Source: Onchidella celtica
Taxonomy: Eukaryota; Mollusca; Gastropoda; Systellommatophora; Onchidiidae
Length of the DNA stretch: 64,000 bases
Direction: 5' to 3'
NCBI GenBank assembly: GCA_963931925.1
Contig: OZ007573.1
Span: 37,480,796-37,544,795, forward strand
In this document: positions 21,143 to 31,050 of the stretch, piece by piece
Position numbering within the stretch: position 1 is the stretch's first letter
Layout of the letters: each line of letters starts with the position of its first letter
Translations under genes and position numbers: made by a program
Notes under the pieces: generated by a model
The model's database searches: none
What the model saw: only the letters and a program-made list of their open reading frames with translations
What the model was told of the DNA's origin: nothing

Positions 21143-21523
21143 GTGGTGAAACCAAAATCTGAGACAGCCGTTGCTGCAGAGCACAGAAGACTGGATGAAT
21201 CTGTCAACCATTTTCCAGTGATAGCAGAAACTAACAACAAAAGATGTGTGGTGTGCGAGGCTAGGTTCCTGTGGGCTCGCAAGAAAGAGAAAAAAACAAC
21301 TGAACGGTGCAGCATGAAGACTGTGAAGACAGCCTTTCAATGCCAGGGCAGAAATGCATACCTTTGTATCAAGAAATCCAGGAATGCTGATGCATATCCA
21401 GTACAATCCGACTGCTGGGAAAAATACCACATCAAAGCAGCATTTTGGTGGCCACTGCCATGGGAAACTACTTCAGCATCGTCACAGTCCTCACCAGAAC
21501 CTGGACCTTCAGGTCTCAATTGA
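21143..21523 (+). pseudogene. piggyBac transposase C-terminal fragment (Cys-rich end-binding domain)
   Basis: About 126 residues that start mid-protein. HFPVIAETNNKRCVVCEARF, then RCSMKTVKTAFQCQ and AYLCIKKSRNADAYPV fit the zinc-binding C-terminus of PGBD-type transposases. None of the catalytic Asp regions is present upstream; that side is unrelated AT-rich DNA with stops. It is a 5'-truncated relic followed by a SINE-like repeat on the other strand. Confidence 0.6.
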
Positions 21524-21856
21524 GAGTATGCCAGCTTTGCAAATAGGACAGTGCAACAGTGTAACTAAGACCTCTGCAGGTCAAGCTTATTTTGGACTAT
21601 GAACACTGAGCAACTATCTTTTTTTTTTTTCCCATTCTTGTCAACAGTGGTTGTTTTTTCTTTCTATTTTGGTTATATGGACAGTGACTTTCTAATAATT
21701 TCATGATGGACTATTGATGTGTTATTCACTTATTGACATTGTTTTCTGTGGATTACGTGAAAAGGACATTACAGACAGCAAGAGAGTAAGTCAAAATTGT
21801 TGTGTAATCTTTATTTTTCTTCTTTCCCTATCACAAACAAACTACAAACATCAATC

Positions 21857-22300
21857 TTATTATAAAAAAAAATAGTGCTGGGAGTAATTCATTTTAGTGC
21901 AATTTTGCCCCCTTTTTTTGCTCGACTCTACAGCCTAAATGACAGTTTCAAGAATTATAAAATTAATTTTCTTAAGTGTCAACTAATCCAGTCGCTTTTG
22001 TATCGATCGATTGTGTTGATTCAAGTTTCGGGTATTTTTAAATAAAAAGTAGTAAAAATGTAAAACACAATTATCTTTGTTTTGGCTCCCTGTAGTTAGC
22101 CCATCGCACCGGAAAGGGTATATTAATACGCGTTCAATTCCGTGCGCACAGTTTCCCTATCAGAAATGAGTGCGCTCTGGTGTGCATGAAATCTGTAGTA
22201 AGGCTGTAGAATAATGGAAAGCTTTCTAGACCAAAAAGAGAGGGGGGGGGGGGGGGGGGTTGTTCACAGCTTTATCCCAGTAATGCCAGGAACTTCATCT
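21857..22300 (-). repeat. SINE-like repeat, copy 1
   Basis: Read on the minus strand it aligns along its whole length with 33320-33765 on the plus strand. It begins AGATGAAGTTCCTGGCATTA with a hairpin-like CCCGG/CCGGG head and ends in an A/T run plus ATAAGAT. A tract of 18 or more G lies at 22242-22259. The head and tail resemble other ACTAG-headed repeats here. There is no coding capacity. Confidence 0.75.
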
Positions 22301-22416
22301 AATATTTTCAAATAAAAACAGTTTTTCAGGTAGCACAAACCATTTTTCTTCATGAAACTATATACTTTTATGGGTGTTGCTGTTCAATTAAAAAATTATG
22401 ACAGTTTTCCTGAGCC

Positions 22417-23260
22417 ATGTCACATTTTCACCAAACCAGCTCACGAGGGCATGGTTCCAATGGCCAAGTTATGCTTCCCCCTCTTCAGCCTCTCCCCGAT
22501 GACAATGAACTTATGAGGCTCTTTACAGCAGACAGTGCAGAAGCCAAAGATTTTCAACAGCATAATCATGCTCACAATTCTTCATTTGCGTTTGCATCCC
22601 TAGGGTCAATGAAGATGCGTTGCCAGCTGGAGTGTATGGCCTACTCATTTCGTATAAACGGTGTGGTATTCCACAGAATCGGACCGATACAACCAAGTCA
22701 TCAGCGCCCTAAATTTTCGCAACGTTACATTCATGACACCCAAAATGAATTGAAAACAGACTCCACTGGTTCAGTCACCTACACCAGAACACCATGACAC
22801 CAATCCCTTTAGTAAGAGTATATAAACATACTGCAACAGTGATTGAACAAGCAGGTGAACGAGGAAAAGAAGTTAAAATGATTCTCCACTCAGATTCTTC
22901 AAAAGATCCAAGACGATATTTTTTTACCGACTGCTTCAGAAATTGCTGACATAATACCGGATGCACCACATAATTTTACCAGTGGAGACATTGTGCTGTA
23001 TCGTAAAACCGAAGACCATCCTCTGCAACAGTCTGTCGTCCGAACTGCTGACACTCATCCGCACTTTGACCCACTTCACTATGTTTTATTCTTCCCAAGG
23101 GGAGAGGAAGGATGGGTACCCTACATGAGATTAAACGGCACTTGAACAGGACAAATAACCCCAAGGCAGTTCTGTGCTTTTAGACTCATGCAAAGGCAAG
23201 ATTTTAATGTCATTTTACATGGTGGTCGCCTCCTACAGCAGTATGCAGTTGATCAGTAGG
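22417..23260 (+). pseudogene. Helitron replication-protein fragment (N-terminal domain)
   Basis: Two overlapping-frame pieces belong together. The first (22417-22797) includes NSSFAFASLGSMKM and FRINGVVFHRIGPIQPSHQ, the start of the Helitron-like N domain. The second (about 22830-23250) includes SGDIVLYRK and DPLHYVLFFPRGEEGW, which follow in Helitron proteins. A frameshift near 22920 and a stop near 23143 break it, and the HUH nuclease and helicase parts are absent. The protein nicks and unwinds DNA for rolling-circle transposition. It is not a copy of the Helitron at 40483, from which it differs clearly in sequence. Confidence 0.65.
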
Positions 23261-23284
23261 CTATGCAGTTGAGGAACAATTCCA

Positions 23285-23905
23285 TGCGACATGGGGATAA
23301 TAAAAAATTTAAAGTGCCACTACAGAATTGCACTCTTGAAACGTTTGATTAAACATGTGGACGGTGGCAGCACATTTGAAATCTTCAAGCCATCGCTCCT
23401 TGATGCAGTGCAACTATTGAAGAAAAGCTGGGAGAGAGTGGAGGCTGCAACAATTGTCAATTGCTTCAGGAAAGCCGGCTTTACATCTGAAACAGCAGAA
23501 GACACTATGTCCCTACTTCTGATCCTTCGTCTTTATGAAGAGTATGGCCTCAACGCTCTAGTGGCAGATTTAGATGGGCTTGGTGATGAAATGAGACTGC
23601 ACCCCACCCAACTGACTCCAGCACCCCTGTACCTCACGAGAGCGAGGAAGATGCTACGCCTGAGGTGGAACCAGAAAATGACGACCAAGGTGACGAATTA
23701 CCCATTGTTACTGAAAATCAAGAGATGGAGGGAATGAGTACAGCAGAAGCATATTTCATGCAGAAAGGAATCAATGAAGACTGCCTAACGAAAGTGTATG
23801 GGGCAATCCAGGAAAACGAAGGGAAAATCCAAGGAACAGACCACCATCACCTCCTCCTTCGGACCAAAATGAATTTAAAAGAGGAAAAATACGGACACCC
23901 CTCCT
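23285..23905 (+). pseudogene. pogo/Tigger-type transposase C-terminal fragment
   Basis: GIIKNLKCHYRIALLKRLIK, then FKPSLLDAVQLLKKSW and TIVNCFRKAGF are hallmarks of the C-terminus of DDE_1 transposases (pogo/Tigger/Jerky). A frameshift near 23660 moves the acidic tail into another frame (PENDDQGDELPIVTENQ). The N-terminal CENP-B-type domain and most of the catalytic core are missing. The fragment abuts the Helitron relic with no spacer I can define. Confidence 0.7.
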
Positions 23906-24263
23906 AGGCCTACCCTCTTTCACTTTCCCAGCAGCATTACGAAATCCCCTTCCTCAAATAGTCTATCTCCCAAAAATAAAAATCCCTGATACCGGCTCCC
24001 TTTGGTCTACAACACCATCATTTCACAAAATTACCCTCCCCTCCTCAAAAATAACTACACGGCACAACAAGGAAATCCTTGCCATCAGTCAACTCTCTAT
24101 CCCAAAAGCATTTGAACACATCCCCCCCCCCCAAAAACCTCCTTGAAAGCATTATAGTATACATTACAATGACTTTTCAACCCATAGCAATTAATCCAGC
24201 AATTATTTTATGTACCAGCTAGGCCTTGGCTGTCGATAATGAACACGGTCTTACATCAACATG

Positions 24264-24858
24264 TTTGTTGCGACATTACTGAATGCAAACAGCTCCTGTT
24301 TTAGAAATAGGAAAACCGAGACCAACCCCAAGCACTGTCGCACAATACCGGCGAAAGATCCCACCCCAAGAAGTGCGCCAGGATGGGCTGAACCACCTGC
24401 CAGAACACACAACATTCGTGGTCGCTGCAAACAGAAGGGATGTGACCGTCTCAGCTACACAAAATGCACCAAGTGTGACACATTCCTCTGTCTCAACAAG
24501 GACAGAAATTGCTATGCAATCTTTCACCAATGACTTATTCCATGTTTCTGTGTTCAGCCAACATCAAAGTTTAATTAAATTCTTTCATTCTTTAATTTAT
24601 ATCCTTTTTATCTATTTTATATGTGTGCTAAGTGTAAGCTCTGTAAAAAGTACAAGTTGCCCAGAATGTATCATATCTGATACATCAAAATGAGATACCA
24701 CTTACGCCCAATATATCAGATATGATACATTTCACAGCACAAAAATTTGAGATGCCAAACACAAAATGAGTGCAGATTGTGTCATAGGGACCAAAAACAA
24801 GCCTGCACTGTGAAATTAAGAATTTTCTGTGTGCTCCTTCTATGCTTGGGCAGTGAAG
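24264..24858 (+). pseudogene. piggyBac C-terminal fragment with its right-end region
   Basis: Codons to 24530 encode RGRCKQKGCDRLSYTKCTKC and LCLNKDRNCYAIFHQ, the piggyBac Cys-rich domain. Upstream, a different frame reads GKPRPTPSTVAQYRRKIPP, so one frameshift is present near 24400. The sequence then ends in GGCAGTGAAGGGTTATAA at about 24850-24860, which looks like a piggyBac right end with TTAA changed to TTATAA. Catalytic motifs are absent. Confidence 0.6.
24666..24730. repeat. Two linked palindromes in the piggyBac 3' region
   Basis: ATGTATCATATCTGATACAT (24666-24685) is itself an 8-bp-arm hairpin. It is followed 27 bases later by ATATCAGATATGATACAT (24713-24730), which is nearly its inverse. 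Subterminal inverted repeats are common in piggyBac ends. Confidence 0.75.
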
Positions 24859-24959
24859 GGTTATAAAGTTTAAACTATTATATTGACATTGCTATGTTTA
24901 CAATATTGCCTGAGTTATTTCACGTGCTAAAACCACGCTGAATTGTAATCTGGTATTGA

Positions 24960-25345
24960 TATGTGAGAGAGAGAGAGATAAAAAATAAAAATAAAAATTT
25001 TTGTTCACGTGCTAATTTCACGTCGACTATAGAGAGAGAGAATTTTCTTGCAGTGAGTCACAGATGGATGACACTGCTTTGTTGAGATAGAGAGAGAGAG
25101 ATATTGCGGATTCATCGCGTTGAGAGAAAGATAAATTTTGACAGTGATAACTGAGGACACTGATTCGTCGCATTGAGAGCGATAGATATATATTTTGTTG
25201 CAGTGGGATTAACGGATAGACGGCACTGCTTTATCTATATTGAGAGAGAGAGAAATAAAATTTTTGCAGTGGGAGTAACGGATAGACGGCACTGCTCTGT
25301 TTATATACAGAAAGAGAGAAATAAAATTTTTTGCAGTGTAATTAA
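24960..25345 (+). repeat. Degenerate tandem repeat field with GA tracts
   Basis: About six units of roughly 60-75 bp. Each has GCAGTGGGAGTAACGGATAG or a variant, then a stretch such as GACGGCACTGCTTTAT, then (GA)n and ATAAAATTTTT. The last two units (about 25195-25340) are most alike. It precedes the Ty3-like element. Confidence 0.7.
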
Positions 25346-25359
25346 AATTGCCTACTATA

Positions 25360-26166
25360 TACAGGGAGAGTGTAGCATCTGCAAGCTATCCCTTGCCCTC
25401 CCCCGTTTTCGTCGTACACTGGTGAGCATGTGTTCATTTCTTCTTTCATTTTATTGTTGACGACCGCCAGAGTGTACTGTACTCCGTGACCTGACCTTCT
25501 TTTCTAGTGAGTAGTTTTTTTCCTCGCTCGCTTATTGTCAGTGTTTTGACTCGTTTAGTAAATATTAGTATGTTCCCGAACATTCGATAACATTGTGGAG
25601 ACGGATGTTTACGCCAGATTTGGCCTTGGGTGATGTAACCTGATGACGTATTGATGCGTGATTGGTTAGTTTGTGCGAGGGCAAAGGTAACGTTTATTTC
25701 GGGAACTTTCTGTAGGAATGTTTATATATATAGACCTGTGTGAGTGGTTGGTCGGTGAGTAAGTGAGTTTCCTTTTGTGTGGCGTAGATATTTAGTTTCG
25801 CTGGCGTCTTCCTAGTAATTTATTGTTCACTATACAGTTATTAAACTTTAGTATTATTTAATCTATCGTCGGATCTCGTGTTTATTTATTTTACAGCTGT
25901 AATAGTTTCGTTTTCTAAAGGGTTGTAGTTATATCAACTAACTCCCCCCTACTATAACGTGCTAGAACAACCTCAGCTGTTACAGAGAGAAAGACGATTT
26001 TTTTCAAGCAGTGGTAATATAGGCCACTGATAGTGATATTGAAAGTAAGTTGACTGTTATATATAATACAGGTGATACCGAGGTACACCGGACCAGTCAG
26101 TAAAATCATATTATTTGTGCACACACTAGTGTGCCAGTGTTTAAACAACACATTTTAATTGAAATC
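25360..26166 (+). promoter_or_regulatory. Probable LTR and leader of a Ty3/gypsy-like element
   Basis: The stretch between the tandem repeats and the gag start contains a TATA-like tract (TATATATATAGACCTGTG at about 25723-25740) and a possible polyadenylation stretch (TTATTAAACTTTAG at 25840). That is the arrangement expected of an LTR. I could not fix TG...CA ends, a second LTR or a primer-binding site, so the boundaries are approximate. Confidence 0.35.
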
Positions 26167-27110
26167 ATGGCCGATTTCGTTAAATATATTGAGTCTGCCA
26201 AGGCCCTGGGGATACCAGAAGAACAACGCGCCTCATGGTGCCAAGAACAAATACAGAAGGACCGAGACCGGGAGGATTGGTTAGAAGAACGCGCAAGACA
26301 AAAAGAAGAAAGAGAGAGAGAAAAGGAACAAAGAGAAAGAGAAAGAGAAAAAGAAGAAAGAGAGAGAGAAAAGGAACAAAGAGAAAGAGAAAAAGAAGAA
26401 AGAGAGAGAGAAAGGGAACAAAGAGAAAGAGAAAAGGAGGCTGTGGAGAGAGAAAAAAGGGAACATGAGATAACATTAAAGAAATTAGAACGAGAAGGTC
26501 TTTTGAGCTCCACTTCTACCGGCAATACCTACGCTGGTAAGCCCAAGCTTCCCACTTTCAATGAGAAGATTGACCGCATCGACGCGTACTTACATCGTTT
26601 TGAACTGCACGCAAAATGCGTTGGGTGGCAGCCCGCAATGTATAGTTCCTGCCTTTCAAATTTGCTGACAGGTAAGGCTCTCGAGGTTTTCCATAGCCTC
26701 AAAGTAGAGGATGCGGACAATTATCAGAAACTTAAGACAGCGTTGCTTTTTAAAAGAGATTTCAACATACAGAAGATGGGTTTCATCAGAAATTTCGCAG
26801 CTGTAAACCAGAAGCGTCTTAGAATTTCTCGACATATGTAAATCGACTTAGGCACTACTTGTATCGTTGGATCGAACTCGCGAGCGTGACCGCTGGGAAT
26901 TATTCTCAACTTTATGATTTGGTATTAAAAGACCAAATTTACGCGGCATGTCACTCTGATTTGGTTGCCCACCTTAAGGAGAGAGCACCGACATCCTCAG
27001 ATGAAATCACCTCGTGTGCGGAACGTTATGCGTCCGCCCACCCAAATCGTCCATTGGCTAGGCCTAAGGATACAGAACCATGTTATGCCAGCGTTGGCAA
27101 AAGTGCGCCA
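26167..27110 (+). pseudogene. Ty3/gypsy-like Gag with a Glu/Arg/Lys-rich coiled coil
   Basis: The ATG at 26167 starts MADFVKYIESAKALGIPEE. Residues about 40-100 are a highly charged E/R/K coiled coil encoded by a purine-only GAGAGA-type tract. A capsid-like core follows: DRIDAYLHRFELHAKCVGW, LLTGKALEVFHSLKVEDADN and YQKLKTALL. A frameshift near 26800 ends the first frame at 26841; another frame continues with RWIELASVTAGNYSQLYDLV and HLKERAPTSSDE to about 27110. This Gag type assembles the cytoplasmic particle of the retrotransposon. No zinc knuckle, protease, reverse transcriptase or integrase follows: unrelated repeats replace them. Confidence 0.65.
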
Positions 27111-27166
27111 ACGTGCACACGGGCCCTCCGAATTTTTTCGTCCTTATCCGAGAAGACTAGGTACTC

Positions 27167-27290
27167 GATCCTACCCCCCAATAGGACCAGGGACTTGAAA
27201 ATATGAGAAAAATCCAATTTCCAAGAACTACTCGATCCTACCCCCCAATAGGACCAGGGACTTGAAAATACGAGAAAAATCCACTTTCCA
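27167..27290 (+). repeat. Tandem duplication of about 61 bp
   Basis: CTCGATCCTACCCCCCAATA and the 40 bases after it occur twice in a row, starting near 27167 and 27230, with one or two differences. Confidence 0.85.
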
Positions 27291-27296
27291 ACATGC

Positions 27297-27366
27297 CTGC
27301 ACTGCCCGGGTTTAGAACCCGGGACCCTTGGCATGAGAGGCGAGCACCTTGCCTCTAGACCACCTC
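27297..27366 (-). repeat. tRNA-like fragment (tRNA pseudogene or SINE head)
   Basis: On the minus strand GGTGGTCTAGAGGCAAGG resembles a D arm and CCGGGTTCTAAACCCGG forms a perfect T arm with a seven-base loop. The 3' acceptor strand would be GCAGTGC, but the bases before the D arm do not pair with it. It is therefore not a functional tRNA. Confidence 0.5.
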
Positions 27367-27522
27367 AAAAGCGTGAATCTAACAGTTTAACTTTACATTT
27401 ATTTACTCACCAACTATAATTCGCGAGGGCCGTTCAAGGCCACCAGCCAATTTCTCATGGCCTTGGTAAAACAACAACAACTCACTCTCTGCGTGAGTTT
27501 TAACAACATCCGAATCATGACA

Positions 27523-27777
27523 TTATGGACCTGCTTCATCTGGCCTGTTCCTATTTGTTTATTTTATTTTTGTTTGTTTGTTTTTAAATAAGTCTTACTG
27601 CTCTGCCTTTGTGAGTTGACACCCTGCGCATCCCGCACAATAGCATGATTTGCGCACGGGTTAGTGTGTTTGATAGTGAACACATCGCAGGAAATGATAA
27701 CGAAACCTTAAAATGGCGAACCATGACTCAAAATAGATCTAAATGATGGCGAAACAATAAATTTCCAATAAAAAAAA
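27523..27777 (+). repeat. Direct repeat, copy 1 (with 29218-29478)
   Basis: ATTATGGACCTGCTTCATCT and about 235 further bases recur at 29218-29478 in the same orientation with few differences. The downstream sequence ends near 27926 in ACAAATATATATAGTATAGAT, a tail found again at 28755-28775. Confidence 0.85.
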
Positions 27778-27929
27778 CTACACCGATTTGAGACTTCTAT
27801 TAAAAACTGTGCAACCTTACATCCATTCTGATGCACCATATAAAATTTGAAGTCTGAGTGTTGAGTGGTTCAGAAGCCTTTTGCAACGAAAAATCTCAAG
27901 TCCACAAATATATATAGTATAGATATGAA

Positions 27930-29152
27930 AATTTGGTTGCACAACACATCATTAAAAAAAATGTAAACAACACTGCATTGCACGGCACATTTTAACATTG
28001 AACACGCGAGTGAAACAACAGCAACACCAAGACAACGCTTGTACTTGTACTCGAACTAATCACACTTTCTTACGGTTTTAGCCATAACAGATTACCTGTA
28101 TTTGTATGCCTAGATCTAGATATTAACATTTTGTTGCACAACATATCATTAAAATTTATAAACACTGCATTATTTGGTGCAGGACACATTTCACTCAACA
28201 CATGAAAGCAAGACGAACAGAAAGTTGGAAAGTTGGAGTGTACCTCGGTAATTGTGCTTTGAAATTATCGCGAAATATCGATACCTTTGGCAGTTTCCAG
28301 GCAAGACAGCCAGATAACGTTTAGGTGTGGCCAGATCGGTCAATTTAAGGAGCCAGTGTGATAGGTGATCAAACAAAACAAAAGACGTTCCCAGGAAATT
28401 TTAATATTTTAATAAAACAATGTCAACACAGGTCTAATTTATATGAAATTGCTGTACTGTCTTTTGGCGCAAAGGAGATGTCAATATTTTGGTATTTAAT
28501 TTGAGAAGCCGAACTTTTTTTTTTTTAAACTGGCAAGTAACCTTCGTTAGTTGTTAAAAAATGTTAATGGCGTTCCCAAGTCTTAAAGAACGCGAAACAA
28601 AGAAAATAACGGAAAATCACACATAGAATGCAAACAGTTTCGAACATCTGAATAGGCTAAGAACCTCCGATAAATCATAAAAAGATTCCATGCCAAATTT
28701 GGCCCCAATCTGGTCAGTGGTTTTTGAGATGGGCGCACACAAAAATCCCAAGTCCACAAATATATATAGTATAGATGACAGGAGCCATTGCAATGGAGCT
28801 GGCGTGTGCTGAGACAGCGAAGACTATAATTTGTATTAAATATCCTATGAGTCATTAGTTATATTTGATCCAGTACTAGGACCTTTTAGTCCATTCTAAA
28901 ATTGTATTCTTATTTTGCAGTTACCCTGATAGTCATTTCATTTATATATGTTATCTTATTCAGCTAACTCAATACATTATTGTGGCCCTACAGGTCTGAC
29001 AAAACTAATTCATTTGAGTTGTTTAATTAATTCCAGTCGGAAAGTTTAGTGTGTTCGTCGAGTGTGTGTTTTCCTCTTTAATTGCAGTCGTTTGCTATAA
29101 ACCACATTCGCGACAGCTACGACAAACAATTTGATGTATAATTTTTTTAAAT
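27930..29152. other. Repeat-derived DNA without a gene
   Basis: It includes a second repeat tail (AAGTCCACAAATATATATAG at about 28748) and patches like TAACATTTTGTTGCACAACA repeated at 27940 and 28120. Only short open frames are present. Confidence 0.45.
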
Positions 29153-29868
29153 ACTAGCTGAGGTCCCTGGCCCTGCCGGGGATAAATCGGTTTGAATATT
29201 GGTTTCAGTTCTGGGTGGTTATTATGGACCTGCTTCATCTGGCCTGTTCCTATTTCTTTATTTTATTTTTGTTTGTTTGTTTTTAAATATCTTACTGCTC
29301 TGCCTTTGTGAGTTGACACCCTGCGCATCCCGTACAACTGCATGATTTGCGCACGGGTTAGTGTGTTTGATAGTGAACACATCGCAGGTAATGATAACGA
29401 AACCTTAAAATGGCGAACCATGACTCGAAATAGATCTGAATGATGGCGAAACAATAAATTTCCAATAAAAAAAACTACAGCAATTTAAGACTTGTATGCC
29501 TACCGATAGTACGTTTTTTAAGGGGCATGCTGCATCAGTGCATGCTAGATCTAGCTCTCACAGACACTACTGTGATTATGAATAGAATTCCGGGGCCGGA
29601 AGTGGAAAAGCGATTAACAAAGAAAGAGGTCATAGGTTAACGAACGTACAATTCGGATCAAACGCTCTCGCAAATTTACTGTTCCATTCTTATCGCATTA
29701 TTGGAATAACTCACGAATCCCATAAGCTTTTTTATGCCTATGTACATAGGAACACTGGTCAGTATCGTACAATTGTGTGTGCCAAATTTCAGTTCAATAC
29801 GTCCAGTAGTTTTTGAGTCCATAGGGAACAAAGGGGTTTTCTTACATTTTTTTTGTATAGATGTTCAT
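29153..29868 (+). repeat. SINE-like or non-autonomous retroelement, about 716 bp
   Basis: The head is ACTAGCTGAGGTCCCTGGCC with a CCTGGCCCTGCCGGGG hairpin, and the tail is TTTTTTTTGTATAGATG at 29855-29870. The first part contains the 29218-29478 copy of the direct repeat. The ACTAG head and TATAGAT tail define a family of repeats present at several sites in the window. No reading frame is present. Confidence 0.5.
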
Positions 29869-29869
29869 T

Positions 29870-30843
29870 TTTAAGGAATTTATGACTGAAATCATTTTGC
29901 CGCATATTCAATGCACTAAATAAACTGAAATGAGACTAAAAAGAAGGGTGTAATGTCTTTCTTACAAGAAGTCTAGAAAATGTTTAATGTTCCCTTTAAT
30001 CAGCATAAAATTACGCACAATTTGATGTAAGGTTTATCAAAATCGAATGATTTTTAACGAAATTACATTGTAAGACGTGCATGCTCGGGCAGCGGGTGTC
30101 ACAAAATGCAGTGCTAAAAATCTATTATAAAAAAAAAACTCGCTTTTTTTGTAAAAGCCGTAGCTCGGCTATCTGTGCACCAATCGAGCTCAAATTTTGC
30201 ATACAAATTTCTTTTGGTCTGAAGTTGATTCCTTGCTACACTCATTGCTGAACACTCTCCGTAAGTATTTTTTTGAACTACGCAAATTTGCATTTGTTCC
30301 AAATAAATACCATCCGGGCGTGAGTTTTTATGTGGCATGACGTCACTGAATTTGAGGTCCACCGTGCGATCTCAACGTCCGGTTCCCCAAATTTGAAACC
30401 GTGCTTCCGAGTCCATCCATAACATTCGTGGTTCTTGCTGCAGTGACAGTGTGGCAAAAACATGCCGAGTCCATCCATAACATTCGTGATGATCCATTTG
30501 TTCCGGTACGTTGATGAAGATTTTCAATTTTTATAATAGATCTAGATCTAAATCTACATCTAGATCTACTAACAGATATCTAGGCTTGAAGTCCACGTTT
30601 CATCATGTCTTTACATGATAGCTACCCCCCCCCCCGCGAATTTCGTGGGTTCAATACTAGTGACTCCAAAACAGGCTGAAAAAAAAGTTGAAAAAAATAT
30701 CATATCTCTCTAGAACCAATTGAGATATCTGAAAAATTTTAAAAGCTTTATAATCAGAATACCAGCCCAATGCATTGCTGCAATTTTCAATTCATTGTTA
30801 TGAATTTGAAATTTTCACTAAAGTGCCTATTTGAAGAGGGAGC
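29870..30843. other. No recognisable gene; local duplications
   Basis: CGAGTCCATCCATAACATTC occurs twice (about 30409 and 30465), 56 bases apart. A poly-C tract (13 bases) lies at 30626 and a cluster of AGATCTAGATCT words at 30538-30570. Nothing codes. Confidence 0.5.
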
Positions 30844-31050
30844 TTAACCCTTAACCCGCGGTAGTGCTGATTTTTTGCCAAATTCGACTTAAGTCGAATT
30901 ACAGACTAGCGCTACGAAAAGGCCGAATTACAAAAACCACGAAGCCGCCGGTTATCGTGGGTGATTTCCCTTGCCTCTAAACATGATTAGACTTCCGGAA
31001 AAAAATTGGGGACCAGTTTCTGCCCGTTTTTGCTGAAGAAAACGTTTTTC

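Noticed and set aside
25360..26160. Precise LTR boundaries
   Set aside because: No second LTR, no clear TG...CA ends and no convincing primer-binding site were found.
26106..26525. Long Ser/Leu/Phe-rich open frames on the minus strand opposite Gag
   Set aside because: They are the reverse complement of the purine-only coding tract and arise from its composition.
27297..27366. Functional tRNA gene on the minus strand
   Set aside because: The T arm is perfect but the acceptor stem cannot pair and the anticodon arm is not closed.
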